Source: Alloyangia pacifica
GTDB taxonomy: Bacteria > Pseudomonadota > Alphaproteobacteria > Rhodobacterales > Rhodobacteraceae
DNA length: 64,000 nt
Direction: 5' to 3'
Assembly: GCF_020524285.1 (NCBI RefSeq)
Contig: NZ_JAIVKX010000005.1
Span: 1 to 64,000 of the forward strand
Made by a program: the position numbers and the translations under genes. The stretch's first letter is position 1. Each line of letters starts with the position of its first letter. Below, piece by piece: positions 26,953 through 35,581 of this stretch. Below the pieces are notes generated by a model, which saw only the letters and a list, made by a program, of their open reading frames with translations, searched no databases and was not told the DNA's origin.

Positions 26953-27957
26953 TCAGCGTGTTGTCATCTCTTTGCGGTAGGTCGCGGGCGTCGTGCCGAC
27001 CCAGCGTTTGAACGCGCGGGTAAAGGCGCTCTGCTCCGAGAAGCCAGTGAGGAACGCGATTTCGGCCAGCGAATGGCTCTCCTCCCGCAAGAGCCCCTCG
27101 GCGAGGTCCCGGCGGGTTTCCTCGGTGAGGCTCTGAAAGTTCATTCCATGCTCGGAGAGGCGTCTGTGGAAGGACCGCGCACTAAGTCCGAGGCCGCGCG
27201 CGATTTCGGGCATCTTTGGCGCCCCCTCGCTGAGGGCCTGGGCGATTGCGGCCTTGGCCTGCGCGACGAGGGGAGGCTGCCGGGTGATCTCGGACAGCTC
27301 CGCGTCAAGATGCGTGGTGAGGTATTGCGAGATCCCCGCGTCCCCGAGGATGTTGGGCCGGGCCAGCGTCTCATCGGCATAAAGGATCGCGTCGAGGTCG
27401 GCGCCGAAGCGCACCGGGCAGCCGAACCACTCCTCGTGCGCGGCGACCCCATGCGGTGCGGGATGCCGGATCAGCACTTCGACGGGCGTGAGCGGCACCG
27501 GGCAGACCTGCCGCGCGAGGGACACGGCGCTTGCAAGGGTTGCCTCGTTCGACAACCGCATCCCGAGGCGCCGTTCGCCCGCCCGATGCAGGATGAAGAG
27601 CGTGCCCCCGGTCGCCGGCCGCAGCTCGTATTCGACGACGCTGGTCCACAGGCGCGCATAGCGTTCCACCCGCGCGTAGGACGCCCGAAGCGTCGTTGCC
27701 GCCTTGAACGCCAGCCCAAGCGCACCGTATTCATCGAGCCGCATGGAGGCGCCCGTGCGAAGTGGCAGCTCGGTCACGTCGACCTGCTCGGCGATCCTTT
27801 CCAGCATGTCGTAGTAGCACTCGGCGGGAACCATCTGCCCGGCGTCACAAGGGGCGTCGGACGTGAGTCCGACACTGGCCAGCATCGCCCCGGCATCCAC
27901 TCCGTCGCCTGCCGCGGCGACCACCTTGCGCGAGAAGAGCGATGTCACATATCCCAT
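26953..27957 (-). CDS. AraC-family transcriptional regulator
   Basis: A 334-aa regulator with an Arabinose_bd-type N-terminal domain (about 20-200) and a C-terminal AraC HTH pair (about 235-330: EIARGLGLSARSFHRRLSEH, AEIAFLTGFSEQSAFTRAFK, KRWVGTTPATYRKE). ATG 27957 gives a conventional N-terminus; a longer open frame to 28062 has no ribosome site. It probably controls the NmrA/DUF4345/DUF1772 string downstream. The subgroup includes regulators of amino-acid and lipid catabolism; the ligand is unknown. Confidence 0.9.
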   Translation of the reverse strand: MGYVTSLFSRKVVAAAGDGVDAGAMLASVGLTSDAPCDAGQMVPAECYYDMLERIAEQVDVTELPLRTGASMRLDEYGALGLAFKAATTLRASYARVERYARLWTSVVEYELRPATGGTLFILHRAGERRLGMRLSNEATLASAVSLARQVCPVPLTPVEVLIRHPAPHGVAAHEEWFGCPVRFGADLDAILYADETLARPNILGDAGISQYLTTHLDAELSEITRQPPLVAQAKAAIAQALSEGAPKMPEIARGLGLSARSFHRRLSEHGMNFQSLTEETRRDLAEGLLREESHSLAEIAFLTGFSEQSAFTRAFKRWVGTTPATYRKEMTTR

Positions 27958-28324
27958 GCCCGGCAGTCTAGGTTGCTCTTGGCAAGCCGCCAAGCCCGGG
28001 CAGGGCGCGCGGCGAGCTGGACTGATCCCTGCAGCCAGCCTGCGCGTGAAGCGAAGGACCACGCGGCCTTCTCTAGTCGGGCGACACTGTCAGCCTTTCG
28101 CGACGCCGGTCCTGCCGTCATCCGCTCCGGCATCGCTTCCCAAGACCGGCCAGTTGCTGCGGTTGCGAAGCCGAGGCATAGGCGAACTCACACTGTGCGG
28201 ACATGGCGGCGCTTTGCGATCCTACGGGAGAGACCACCGACCCAGTTAGCTCACTCCGCGATCATGGGGCTTATGCGCACCGCGTCCAGGGCGGCGCATG
28301 CGGCGTTCGTGCAGGCGCCGCGCG
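27958..28324. other. Gene-poor gap with diverged repeat of 7470-7515
   Basis: This lies between AraC (start) and TetR (stop). No real gene was seen. At 28228-28271 it carries gggagagaccaccgacc, then 14 variable bases, then cgcgatcatgggg. The segment at about 7473-7516 has the same pattern with identical spacing. Conceptual peptides GETTDPVSSLRDHG and GETADLVTVQRDHG suggest both are pieces of one decayed gene family. Confidence 0.45.
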
Positions 28325-28954
28325 TCACGCAGCGTCCTGGGCGGGCCAATCGAAGAGCAGCTCTAGATAGGCGCGGAACTGTTCGGACTGCCTTGCCGCC
28401 ATTCCGGGGGTGTCATAGGCGCGCTGCAGGATCAGCCCGCCTTCGATCACCGCAACGAACATTTCCGCCAATTGTTTGGCGGTAACACGGCGCACCGGCG
28501 GGTGGCGATCGATCACCTCCTGGAACTTGCGGATGTACATGGCCGTCCAGCTCTGCAGCGTTTCGGCGACGAACCCCTTCAGGTCGTTTTCGAAATGGTC
28601 GTCCTCGTAGGTGTAGAGCGCATACATGCAGCCCTTGGGCGGGCTTTCCGGATCGCACAGATACGCCTCGAAATCCGTGAGGAAGCGCATGAGTTGCTCC
28701 ATCGGGTCGTCCTGCGCGGCCTCGGCCTGCGCGAGGATCGTCCGGAACATCCTGATGTCTCCTTCGGCGTACCAGCGCATGAGCTGATCCGCGAGGTCGG
28801 CCTTTGACTTGAAATGGTGGAAGAAGGCGCCCTTCGAGACTCCGGTCTCCTTAAGGATGTCGTCGACGGAGGTGCCGGCGAAGCCCTTCTTCATGACGAG
28901 CGCCTTCGTGGCCCTCAGAAGTCGCTCTCTGGATTGCTCACCCTTGAGGCTCAT
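28325..28954 (-). CDS. TetR-family transcriptional regulator
   Basis: A 209-aa TetR repressor. The HTH is at about 10-55 (RLLRATKALVMKKGFAGTSV, then ILKETGVSKGAFFHHFKSK). Cys100 and Cys109 lie in the ligand-domain segment YLCDPESPPKGCMYAL; the GC-type position is conserved in this subfamily and makes redox or electrophile sensing plausible. ATG 28954 (AAGG 8 bp upstream) is preferred over GTG 28963. It is divergent from ygjV/dsrE/rhodanese, and the intergenic DNA carries three copies of an AAACAGACC repeat. Confidence 0.9.
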   Translation of the reverse strand: MSLKGEQSRERLLRATKALVMKKGFAGTSVDDILKETGVSKGAFFHHFKSKADLADQLMRWYAEGDIRMFRTILAQAEAAQDDPMEQLMRFLTDFEAYLCDPESPPKGCMYALYTYEDDHFENDLKGFVAETLQSWTAMYIRKFQEVIDRHPPVRRVTAKQLAEMFVAVIEGGLILQRAYDTPGMAARQSEQFRAYLELLFDWPAQDAA

Positions 28955-28975
28955 GCAGGGCACCTTTCGATCATT

Positions 28976-29135
28976 CGGTCTGTTTTAAGACTACACGAGG
29001 CTGCGCTGGATTGCCACGAAACAGCCAGAAATATCGACGTTTCACCGTGAATACGCAAGTGAAACAATCGAAACTCCACTCCACCTACGTCTGAAACAGA
29101 CCAAACGGTATGCTCGAAACAGACCAAATAGTCTG
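28976..29135. promoter_or_regulatory. Putative TetR operator cluster
   Basis: Three related sites lie between TetR and ygjV. GTCTGAAACAGAC (29089-29101) is a perfect 5-3-5 inverted repeat. GAAACAGACCAAA is repeated directly at 29093-29105 and 29116-29128, the second extending into CAGAC-caaata-GTCTG (29120-29135). A reverse-strand copy AAACAGACCGAA lies at about 28976-28987, next to the TetR start. The arrangement fits autorepression plus repression of the divergent operon. Confidence 0.65.
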
Positions 29136-29153
29136 ACGAGATGGAGCCACAAG

Positions 29154-29699
29154 ATGTCCACCCTGCTTTCCTACACAGCTGAACTTCCCCTCGCGGCTCT
29201 TTTCGGCACGGCCGGGCTCGCGGCTCAAATGATCTGGCCGCTCTTCAAGAGCCGCCGGAAGATCCTCACGGTCCAACTCGGCGCGACCTGCGCCTACGCG
29301 ACCAGCTACGCGCTGATGGGGCAGGAAACGGCGACCGCCATCTGCCTCACAGGGGCGATCCAGACGACGATCGCGATTCTGGCAGGCGACACCTGGTGGT
29401 TGAAGAAGATGGGCTACGCCTTCCTGCCCTTGGTGCTGCTGATCGGTGCGGCGACCTACGCCGGGATTCATACGCTTTTCGCCGTAACCGCGTGCTGCCT
29501 GGTGATGATCGGTCGCCTGCAGAGCGAGACGCTGCGTATGCGGCGGATTCAGCTCATGGCTTCGCCCTTCGGGGCAACGCATGACCTGCTGATCGGTGCC
29601 TGGCCCTGCCTCGCCGGGTCACTGGTGACCTTCACGATCGCGCTCGCCGCCTATGCCCGCGAGCTGCGCGATCAGCGCCAGGCGCCTCAGGTCGCCTGA
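29154..29699 (+). CDS. YgjV-family inner membrane protein
   Basis: A 181-aa membrane protein with about five to six hydrophobic segments and the YgjV-like features AGLAAQMIWPLFKSRRKILT, QLGATCAYATSYALMG and GAIQTTIAIL. Function is unknown. It is the first gene of a TetR-controlled string with DsrE and rhodanese proteins, so a link to reactive sulfur or redox stress is possible by context only. Confidence 0.8.
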   Translation: MSTLLSYTAELPLAALFGTAGLAAQMIWPLFKSRRKILTVQLGATCAYATSYALMGQETATAICLTGAIQTTIAILAGDTWWLKKMGYAFLPLVLLIGAATYAGIHTLFAVTACCLVMIGRLQSETLRMRRIQLMASPFGATHDLLIGAWPCLAGSLVTFTIALAAYARELRDQRQAPQVA

Positions 29700-29769
29700 C
29701 GCAAGAACCCGGCCGGACCGGGGTCTGTCCGGACGTCCCAACACGCTTCGACATGAAAGGAAAAGACCG

Positions 29770-30141
29770 ATGGAAGACCAAATCAAGAAACTGGCGATCG
29801 TCGTCTCGCGCGGCCTCGATGATGAGCGGGCCACGGTGGCCTTCACCATTGCCAACACCGGGCTCGCCTCGGGTCAGCAGGTAACGCTCTTCATGGTGAG
29901 CGCCGCGGTCGACGTGGTGCGCAAGGGCGCGGCCGACAATGTGCGGATGAACCCGTTCGATCCCCCCTTGAAGGAGCTGATCGACAATTTCCAGTCCAAC
30001 GGCGGGCGCATTCTGGTCTGCCCGCCCTGCGCCAAGGTGCGCGGCTACGACGCGGACCATTTCATCGACGGCGTCCAGGTCGTCGGCTCCCCGGCTCTGC
30101 ATGCGCTGATCCTCGATGGCGCAGCGACGCTGAGCTTCTGA
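29770..30141 (+). CDS. DsrE-family protein
   Basis: A 123-aa DsrE/DsrF-like protein (AIVVSRGLDDERATVAFTIA, SGQQVTLFMVSAAVDVVRKG, CPPCAKVRGY). The two cysteines in LVCPPCAKVRG are in the position used by DsrE-like sulfur carriers. ATG 29770 follows AAAGGAAAAG; the longer frame starting at 29653 overlaps ygjV and is unlikely. With the rhodanese that follows, it suggests cytoplasmic persulfide relay. The in vivo role is inferred. Confidence 0.87.
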   Translation: MEDQIKKLAIVVSRGLDDERATVAFTIANTGLASGQQVTLFMVSAAVDVVRKGAADNVRMNPFDPPLKELIDNFQSNGGRILVCPPCAKVRGYDADHFIDGVQVVGSPALHALILDGAATLSF

Positions 30142-30168
30142 ACCAACCCCGACAAGGAGACACATGAC

Positions 30169-30537
30169 ATGACGACTTGCAGCAACACCGGCATCGCCGA
30201 GAAATCCGCGGCAACCCCAATCAGCGCCGATCAGGCGCGCGCCCTTCACGGTCGCGCGGGGGTCGAGTTCATCGATCCGCGCCCCGTCAAGGCCATCCGT
30301 GAGACCACCGGCCGGATCCCAGGAGCCCGTCTGATCCCGCTTGCCCAGATCGACGCAGGGGCTCTCCCCGCGGCCTTCGCGGACCGCTCGCTCCATGTGA
30401 TCGCCACCTGCCAGGCCGGGCCGATGGCAGAACGCGCCGCGGCGGCATTCGCCAGGCTCGGCTTCGCCTGCGTGAGCTGGGTGGAGGGCGGCACGCAGTC
30501 CTGGGTCGACGCGGGCTACCCGACGATCCGCGACTGA
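30169..30537 (+). CDS. Rhodanese-domain protein (single domain)
   Basis: A 122-aa single-domain rhodanese. Core motifs are FIDPRPVKAIRETTGRIPGA, the active-site loop TCQAGPMAERAA with its single catalytic Cys, and a C-terminal WVEGGTQSWVDAGYP. It should transfer sulfane sulfur via a Cys persulfide. The ribosome site AAGGAG lies about 12 bp upstream of the ATG. It is the last gene of the ygjV-dsrE-rhodanese string; a strong hairpin follows. Confidence 0.9.
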   Translation: MTTCSNTGIAEKSAATPISADQARALHGRAGVEFIDPRPVKAIRETTGRIPGARLIPLAQIDAGALPAAFADRSLHVIATCQAGPMAERAAAAFARLGFACVSWVEGGTQSWVDAGYPTIRD

Positions 30538-30577
30538 CGGCGCGAGACTGTCGCGCCTCCAGAACCGCAAACGCAAC

Positions 30578-30602
30578 GTCGCCGCTTGTTCCAAGCGGCG
30601 AC
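30578..30602 (+). terminator. Terminator-like hairpin after rhodanese gene
   Basis: GTCGCCGCTTG / CAAGCGGCGAC form a perfect 11-bp stem with a 3-nt loop, 40 bp after the rhodanese stop. The following CGTTTCC is a weak T-tract. The rest of 30603-30832 holds no recognisable gene. Confidence 0.6.
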
Positions 30603-30832
30603 CGTTTCCGGTTGGGCTATTTGGCGACGGCTTTGGTCTCAGGGCGCTGCATTCAAAGCGAGTCCCTGACTCTGGCCCAGAAGGGCAGCCATCGCTTGTG
30701 CGCCTTCTGTCGGCATGTCTAGGTACCTCGCAAAAACCTCTCAGGGATCGGGGGTACATCAAGAGCGTACCGCCTGCGCCTTGGATAGGTGCATCGGAGC
30801 CGTGTCACTTGGCGCCGATGCACGGGACCCTT

Positions 30833-31405
30833 CTAGAACTCTTTGCGGAGCATCTTGTCGATCGAGAAGTAGCCTCCTCCAAAGGCAGCGATCAGCGCTG
30901 CGCTTGCGGCCCAGAATAGCGAGGCGTAGATCGCCTTTTCCTGGATGCGCGCACCGAAGGCCGCGCCGCCGTCACCAATCAGCGCCGATTGTGCGGCGGG
31001 GGTCAGCAGGTCGGGGTTCTGTGCCAGATAACTCATCCCTTCTGCGGTGAGGAACGGCTCCGGGTAGGGGTTCGCCACGTGGAACCACAGGGTGATCAGC
31101 AGCATGACGGCATTTGCCAGAGCCACCGGTCGAGTCAGCAGGCCAACGGCGATCATCATGCCGCCGAAGAACTGCATGGCAGCGAGGAGTGGCGACCAGA
31201 ACCAGCCGGGATACATGCCCAGGGATTCCACGAACCCCGATTGCGCGAACGGCGCGATGATCTTCGGCCATCCGGCGACGACAAGGCTGAGCCCGATGGT
31301 CAGGCGGAAGCCGAGCCACCCCAGGGGTTCTGCGAAATTCGAATAGACCGGGGAAAGAAATGGAATGACAAGCCGGTCACGTGTCGGAAGGAAGATGTTG
31401 GCCAT
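30833..31405 (-). CDS. DoxX-family membrane protein
   Basis: A 190-aa membrane protein with four helices and DoxX features (RLTIGLSLVVAGWPKIIAPF, AAMQFFGGMMIAVGLLTRP, WFHVANPYPEPFLTAEGM). The start ATG 31405 has AGGAGA 7 bp upstream; the longer open frame to 31612 runs through an FNR-type box and is not coding. DoxX proteins associate with thiosulfate:quinone or other redox systems. It lies close to the rhodanese/DsrE genes but on the opposite strand. Confidence 0.87.
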   Translation of the reverse strand: MANIFLPTRDRLVIPFLSPVYSNFAEPLGWLGFRLTIGLSLVVAGWPKIIAPFAQSGFVESLGMYPGWFWSPLLAAMQFFGGMMIAVGLLTRPVALANAVMLLITLWFHVANPYPEPFLTAEGMSYLAQNPDLLTPAAQSALIGDGGAAFGARIQEKAIYASLFWAASAALIAAFGGGYFSIDKMLRKEF

Positions 31406-31519
31406 TGTCCTATCTCCTGAAACATCCTTCTGCGGACTTGGTAAAATCCTACATCCGGCAGGCCCGTCCATAAACGCCGCCGGACGCACCGGGTCTGTGC
31501 GAGGAATGCTACTAATATA

Positions 31520-31533
31520 TTGATCCAGATCAT
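31520..31533. promoter_or_regulatory. FNR/Crp-type operator
   Basis: TTGAT-CCAG-ATCAT matches the FNR consensus TTGAT-N4-ATCAA with one mismatch, 115 bp upstream of the DoxX start and 223 bp before the divergent gene at 31756. Oxygen- or nitric-oxide-responsive control (FnrL or Dnr type) is inferred. The rest of 31406-31755 contains no gene. Confidence 0.6.
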
Positions 31534-31755
31534 TTTTGCTTCGGTTAAGCCGGGCGGGGCAGGCATGTCCCGGTCCCGGCGGAGGGGGTAGGCGGTCGTT
31601 GTGGTCCGCCACGCCGGGCGCATCCGCGCAAATTGCGCCGGGGGTCGAGAATTTGCGGCACCACGTCGGGCTTCGATATGCCGCGATTTGCTCGCTTCAT
31701 GGGCTGATGCTAGACTTGCCGAACCGTTTCGCGGGAGGGGAAAGGCGGCCGAGCC

Positions 31756-32190
31756 ATGCCGGGTAACATGCCGGGGAACCTGAGTTCTCTTTTGGTGTCG
31801 CTTCTTATGCTTGCCGCCTCGTCATCCGGCGCGGTTGCCGGCGATGCAACACGGCGCGCCGAACGGTTGGAGCCGCTGAGCCTTGTTGCTTCCGAGGGGT
31901 TTTCGATCAAACGCTATGAGATCGAAGCCGGGCGTTACTACCGCTGGCGCATCGAGAGCGACGGGCTGGAGGAGTACAAGCTGCTCGCGCCGGAGCTGTT
32001 TCGGGAAAGCTGGATCGACCAGGTCGTCATCGAGGACAAGGAGGTGAAGCCCTACGGGCTGCATGCGGTCGAATTCGATGACGAAGGGGAGATCGATATC
32101 TGGTTCATTCCGCAGCGCGCGGGTGAGTATCCTTTCTTTGTCGAGGGCCTGGACACGCAGGGCTTTCGTGGCGTGGTGGTCGTGAAATGA
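31756..32190 (+). CDS. Exported cupredoxin-like protein
   Basis: A 144-aa exported protein with a signal peptide (about 1-28, LLVSLLMLAASSSGAVAG). The mature part reads like a small beta-sandwich: FSIKRYEIEAGRYYRWRIES, VKPYGLHAVEFDDEGEIDIW, FIPQRAGEYPFFVEG. The pattern resembles the cupredoxin_1 group, but there is no Cys in the C-terminal loop, so a type-1 copper site is unlikely. It overlaps the ankyrin gene (ATGA) and heads a short operon beside the PQQ dehydrogenase and cytochrome, suggesting a periplasmic accessory role. Confidence 0.7.
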   Translation: MPGNMPGNLSSLLVSLLMLAASSSGAVAGDATRRAERLEPLSLVASEGFSIKRYEIEAGRYYRWRIESDGLEEYKLLAPELFRESWIDQVVIEDKEVKPYGLHAVEFDDEGEIDIWFIPQRAGEYPFFVEGLDTQGFRGVVVVK

Positions 32191-33113
32191 GGCGGGCCGC
32201 CGAGCGTGTGCTCCTGGGGCTGGGCCTCTGGCTGCTGGCGGTCGCCGGAGGCGGCGCTTGGGCCCAGCCCGCGGCGCCCGTCTGCACCGCGCTCGAGACG
32301 CGCCTGTCCCAGTCCCGCGCCGCGCTCGAGGGGCGAGTGCTGAACGAGGCGCTCTTCGAGGCGGCCTCGCTGGATTGTCCCGAGATCGCGCGGCGGCTGC
32401 TGGAGCAGGGCGCCTCGGTCGAGGCCCGCAACCGTTTCGGCGGCACCCCGCTCAACATCGCCGCGGCGCGCGGCGCGCGCGAGATCGCGGCGGATCTGTT
32501 GGCGCGTGGTGCGGATATCGACCATGCCAACCTCGGCGGTATCACCCCGCTGCTCGGCGCAGTGCAGGCCGGGCGACGGCGCATGGTGGCGCAGCTGCTC
32601 GAAGCGGGGGCGGATGTGAACAGCGCCAGCCGCGAAGGGGTCACCGCGGTGATGGCGGCGGCCTTCGATGGCGATCCGCGGCTGCTGGCAATGCTGCTCG
32701 ACGCAGGCGGCGATCCGAACGCCGAGGACCGGCGCGGCAAGGGCGCGCTGACCTATGCGGCGGGGCGGGGTTTTCCCGGCATCGTCTCGGCGTTGCTCGA
32801 GGCAGGGGCGGAGGCCGACCGGGTCTGGGGCCACGATCTGACTGCGCTGATGTGGGCGGCGGGCCATGCCAACGACGCCCCCGCCGCCGATGGGGTGGAA
32901 ACCGCGCGGCAGCTGCTGGCGGCGGGCGCGGGTCTCGACCGGCAGGACGACCGCGGGCGCACGGCGTTGATGATCGCCGCCGAGCGCGGCCATGGCGCGA
33001 TGGTGGCCTTCCTGCTGCAGGCGGGCGCGGACCCGGGTCTGCGCGACCACGCGGGGCAGGGGGCGACGGACCTCGCGGCGAGCCCCGAGATCCGCGCGCT
33101 TCTGGCGGGGTGA
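32187..33113 (+). CDS. Exported ankyrin-repeat protein
   Basis: A 308-aa protein with an N-terminal signal segment (LLGLGLWLLAVAGGGAWAQ) followed by about seven ankyrin repeats (for example GTPLNIAAARGAREIAADLL, GITPLLGAVQAGRRRMVAQL, RTALMIAAERGHGAMVAFLL). Ankyrin proteins are protein-protein scaffolds; small periplasmic ones recur beside PQQ dehydrogenase clusters in alphaproteobacteria. It is coupled by ATGA to the cupredoxin-like gene and convergent with the cytochrome gene. Exact partner unknown. Confidence 0.85.
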   Translation: MRRAAERVLLGLGLWLLAVAGGGAWAQPAAPVCTALETRLSQSRAALEGRVLNEALFEAASLDCPEIARRLLEQGASVEARNRFGGTPLNIAAARGAREIAADLLARGADIDHANLGGITPLLGAVQAGRRRMVAQLLEAGADVNSASREGVTAVMAAAFDGDPRLLAMLLDAGGDPNAEDRRGKGALTYAAGRGFPGIVSALLEAGAEADRVWGHDLTALMWAAGHANDAPAADGVETARQLLAAGAGLDRQDDRGRTALMIAAERGHGAMVAFLLQAGADPGLRDHAGQGATDLAASPEIRALLAG

Positions 33114-33134
33114 GCCGACGCGCCCGTTGCGTCC

Positions 33135-33725
33135 CTATTGCACGTCCACGTCGGCGAGGTAGCGCGACAGCGCCTCGATGGTTGCCTCGTCGAGCTGTTT
33201 CATCGTGCTGTTCTTGTCGGGGGCGTTCATCCGCACGTCGTTCTTGAAGTCGCGCATGGTCTGCGCGAGGTAGCCCGGCTGCTGCCCGGCGAGCCGCGGG
33301 ATCCGGCTGTCGCCCTGCCATTTGCCGTGGCAGGCGCTGCACTGGCCGCCGGTGATGCCCTTTTCGGCCAGCGCCGGGTCTCCGTCCTGCAGCTGCACGG
33401 GAATCTCCGGCCAGGCCAGCGCAGCGAAGTGCTCGGCCAGCGTCTTGGCCTGGTCGCGGTCGTACTCCGCCGCGATGCCGGTCATGATGTCGTTCTCGCG
33501 GCGTCCCGCGCCGTAGTCGCGCAACTGGGTGTAGATGTAGAAATACTGCTGGCCCCAGATCACCGGGTAGGCAGGGTCGACCGGCACGCCGTCCTCCCCG
33601 TGGCAACTCGCGCATAGCGCGACTTCGTCCTCGAGGAGGAAACCCTCCTTGGCGATGGCGGGATGCGTGGCGAGACCGGTGACCGAGGCGGCCAGAAGCA
33701 GCAGCCGGGCGCAGCGCGATGTCAT
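33135..33725 (-). CDS. Dihaem cytochrome c, PQQ dehydrogenase partner
   Basis: A 196-aa periplasmic c-type cytochrome with a signal peptide (about 1-25) and two haem-binding CxxCH motifs, CASCH and CSACH, each in its own class-I-like domain with downstream Met candidates. It follows the quinoprotein gene on the same strand with 68 bp between, and should accept electrons from it and pass them towards the oxidase. It resembles the two-domain c4/c553-type cytochromes found in PQQ alcohol dehydrogenase systems. Confidence 0.9.
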   Translation of the reverse strand: MTSRCARLLLLAASVTGLATHPAIAKEGFLLEDEVALCASCHGEDGVPVDPAYPVIWGQQYFYIYTQLRDYGAGRRENDIMTGIAAEYDRDQAKTLAEHFAALAWPEIPVQLQDGDPALAEKGITGGQCSACHGKWQGDSRIPRLAGQQPGYLAQTMRDFKNDVRMNAPDKNSTMKQLDEATIEALSRYLADVDVQ

Positions 33726-33793
33726 AGTGTGTCCTCCCTGAAAGAAGGGGGCAGGCCGCGGGCCCGCCCCGGTGTCAGCGCCGGTCGCCTGCC

Positions 33794-35494
33794 TCAGTCG
33801 GCGAGGGTGAAGGCGATGATATTGTTGCCGCGCTTGTAGTTGAGCTGGGCGTTGCCGCCCGCGGCCACGACGATGTACTGACGGCCCTCCACCGTATAGC
33901 TCGACGGCGGGGCGTTCACCCCGGCCCCGGCCTGGAAGCGCCAGAGCTCGCCGCCATTGGAGCTGTCATAGGCCTTGAAGAGACCATTGCCCTCGCCGGT
34001 GAAGACGAGGCCGCCCGCCGTCGCCAGAATGCCGCCGATCATCGGCTCGGCAGTGCGGACCTGCCAGGCGATGTCGCCGGTGTTGTAGTCGATCGCGGTG
34101 ACATTGCCCCATTGCGCCTCGTCCGGGATCACGTCGAAGGAGCCACCGAGCCAGAGCTTGCCCTCGGGGTAGGGGGTCGAGCGCACCGTGTAGGTCATCG
34201 GCTGGTGCAGGTTGATCGCGTAGCTCAGATGCAGGCTCGGATCGATCGCCATCGGCGACCATTCGACGCCGCCATTGGCGCCGGGAAGCATGCGTGCCCC
34301 TTCGGCGGTGGGCAGGGTCCACATGTCCTCCTGCGGCACCATTGCCTCGGAGTAGCGGATCATGGAGCAGTCGTCGGCCTTGTGCACGTAGACATGGCCG
34401 GTCTTGCCGCCGTGCAGGATGCCTTTGACGTCGTTGCCCGCGTCATCCTTTACCGTGGTGATGATCGGCGGCGAGACCGCGTCGAGATCCCAGACGTCAT
34501 GTGCGATGTATTGGAAGTGGCAGACGTATTCGCCGGTATCGAGATTCACCGATACGAGACTGTCGGTGTAGAGGTTGTCCCCCGGGCGCAGGCTGCCGTC
34601 GAGGTCGGGCGAGGGGTTGCCCACGACGAAGTAGATGCGCCGGGACTCGAGATCGACCGCCGGGTTCTGCCAGACACCGCCGCCCAGTGTCTCGTAGGGG
34701 TCGCCCATGGTCTCGAGAGCGGCCTTCTCTGCCTCTATGTCGCGGTGCATGTCACGCCCGGTGGCATCATGCGTCGCCCAGACCCCGACCGAATCCTCGG
34801 GCACCGTGTGGAAGGTCCAGATCAGCTCGCCGGTCTCGGTGTCGAAGGCCTTCACGAAGCCGCGGATGCCATATTCCCCGCCGTTCGTGCCGATCAGCAC
34901 CATGTTCTCGACCACCGACGGCGCCATGGTTTCCGAATAGCCCAGCTCGGCTTCGGCGATCTGCGTCTCCCAGAGCTGCTTGCCGGTCTTGGCGTCGAGC
35001 GCCACCAGCTTGGCATCGAGCGTGCCCATGAAGACCTTGTCTCCGGCGACCGCCACGCCGCGGTTGTTGGGGCCGCAGCAATAGGTGGTGACCGGACCCA
35101 TGGCGTGCTTGTGGTGCCAGATCTGTTTGCCGGTGCGCGCGTCGAGCGCGTAGACGTGGTTGAAGGCGGTAGTGACATACATCACCCCGTTCACCACGAT
35201 CGGCGAGGTTTCCATCGTGTCCACGATCTCGGTCTGGAAAATCCAGGCCGGGCGCAGGCTTCTCACGTTGCCGGTGTTGATCTGGCTTGCCGGGTAGTAG
35301 CGCGTCTGCGCGTAGTTGGCGTTGGGGTGCAGGAAATTGTTCCCGTCGCCCGCGGCTCTCGAAAGCATGCTCTGGGTCACCGACTGCAAGTCGCCATAGA
35401 GCGTGCTTGCTGAGGTTTCTTCCTGCGCATGTGCTGAACCAGAGGCTACAAGTGCCGCCACTAAGGTGGCGGCCAGTCTCGACCAATCACGCAT
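33794..35494 (-). CDS. PQQ-dependent alcohol dehydrogenase with lanthanide-type active site
   Basis: A 566-aa periplasmic quinoprotein with a signal peptide (about 1-23, SGSAHA-QEE) and an eight-bladed propeller. Key residues are the vicinal disulfide Cys139-Cys140 ([10 protein letters not shown]), metal ligands Glu207 (GGEYG) and Asn293 (VGNPSP), the catalytic Asp336 and an extra Asp338 (HDVWDLDAV). The second Asp two residues after the catalytic one is the mark of lanthanide-dependent XoxF/ExaF/PedH enzymes; calcium enzymes have Ala or Ser there. ATG 35494 has GGGAGG 8 bp upstream and is preferred over GTG 35500. The alcohol substrate cannot be told. Confidence 0.92.
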   Translation of the reverse strand: MRDWSRLAATLVAALVASGSAHAQEETSASTLYGDLQSVTQSMLSRAAGDGNNFLHPNANYAQTRYYPASQINTGNVRSLRPAWIFQTEIVDTMETSPIVVNGVMYVTTAFNHVYALDARTGKQIWHHKHAMGPVTTYCCGPNNRGVAVAGDKVFMGTLDAKLVALDAKTGKQLWETQIAEAELGYSETMAPSVVENMVLIGTNGGEYGIRGFVKAFDTETGELIWTFHTVPEDSVGVWATHDATGRDMHRDIEAEKAALETMGDPYETLGGGVWQNPAVDLESRRIYFVVGNPSPDLDGSLRPGDNLYTDSLVSVNLDTGEYVCHFQYIAHDVWDLDAVSPPIITTVKDDAGNDVKGILHGGKTGHVYVHKADDCSMIRYSEAMVPQEDMWTLPTAEGARMLPGANGGVEWSPMAIDPSLHLSYAINLHQPMTYTVRSTPYPEGKLWLGGSFDVIPDEAQWGNVTAIDYNTGDIAWQVRTAEPMIGGILATAGGLVFTGEGNGLFKAYDSSNGGELWRFQAGAGVNAPPSSYTVEGRQYIVVAAGGNAQLNYKRGNNIIAFTLAD

Positions 35495-35581
35495 AACCAC
35501 ATCCTCCCAAGGTTTGCGTTGAAGATCTCGCTTTGGTTACGTAGGGTAACTCAAATGTGTCTAAAAAAATAGCACGGTGTG

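Noticed and set aside
28199-28272. An attachment-site pair with 7473-7516
   Set aside because: The similarity is interrupted by a variable 14-bp core and no integrase is present. A decayed coding fragment explains the pattern better.
31756-32190. Azurin/plastocyanin-type blue copper protein
   Set aside because: The fold-like pattern is there, but the obligatory copper-ligating Cys and His loop is absent, so it is called cupredoxin-like only.
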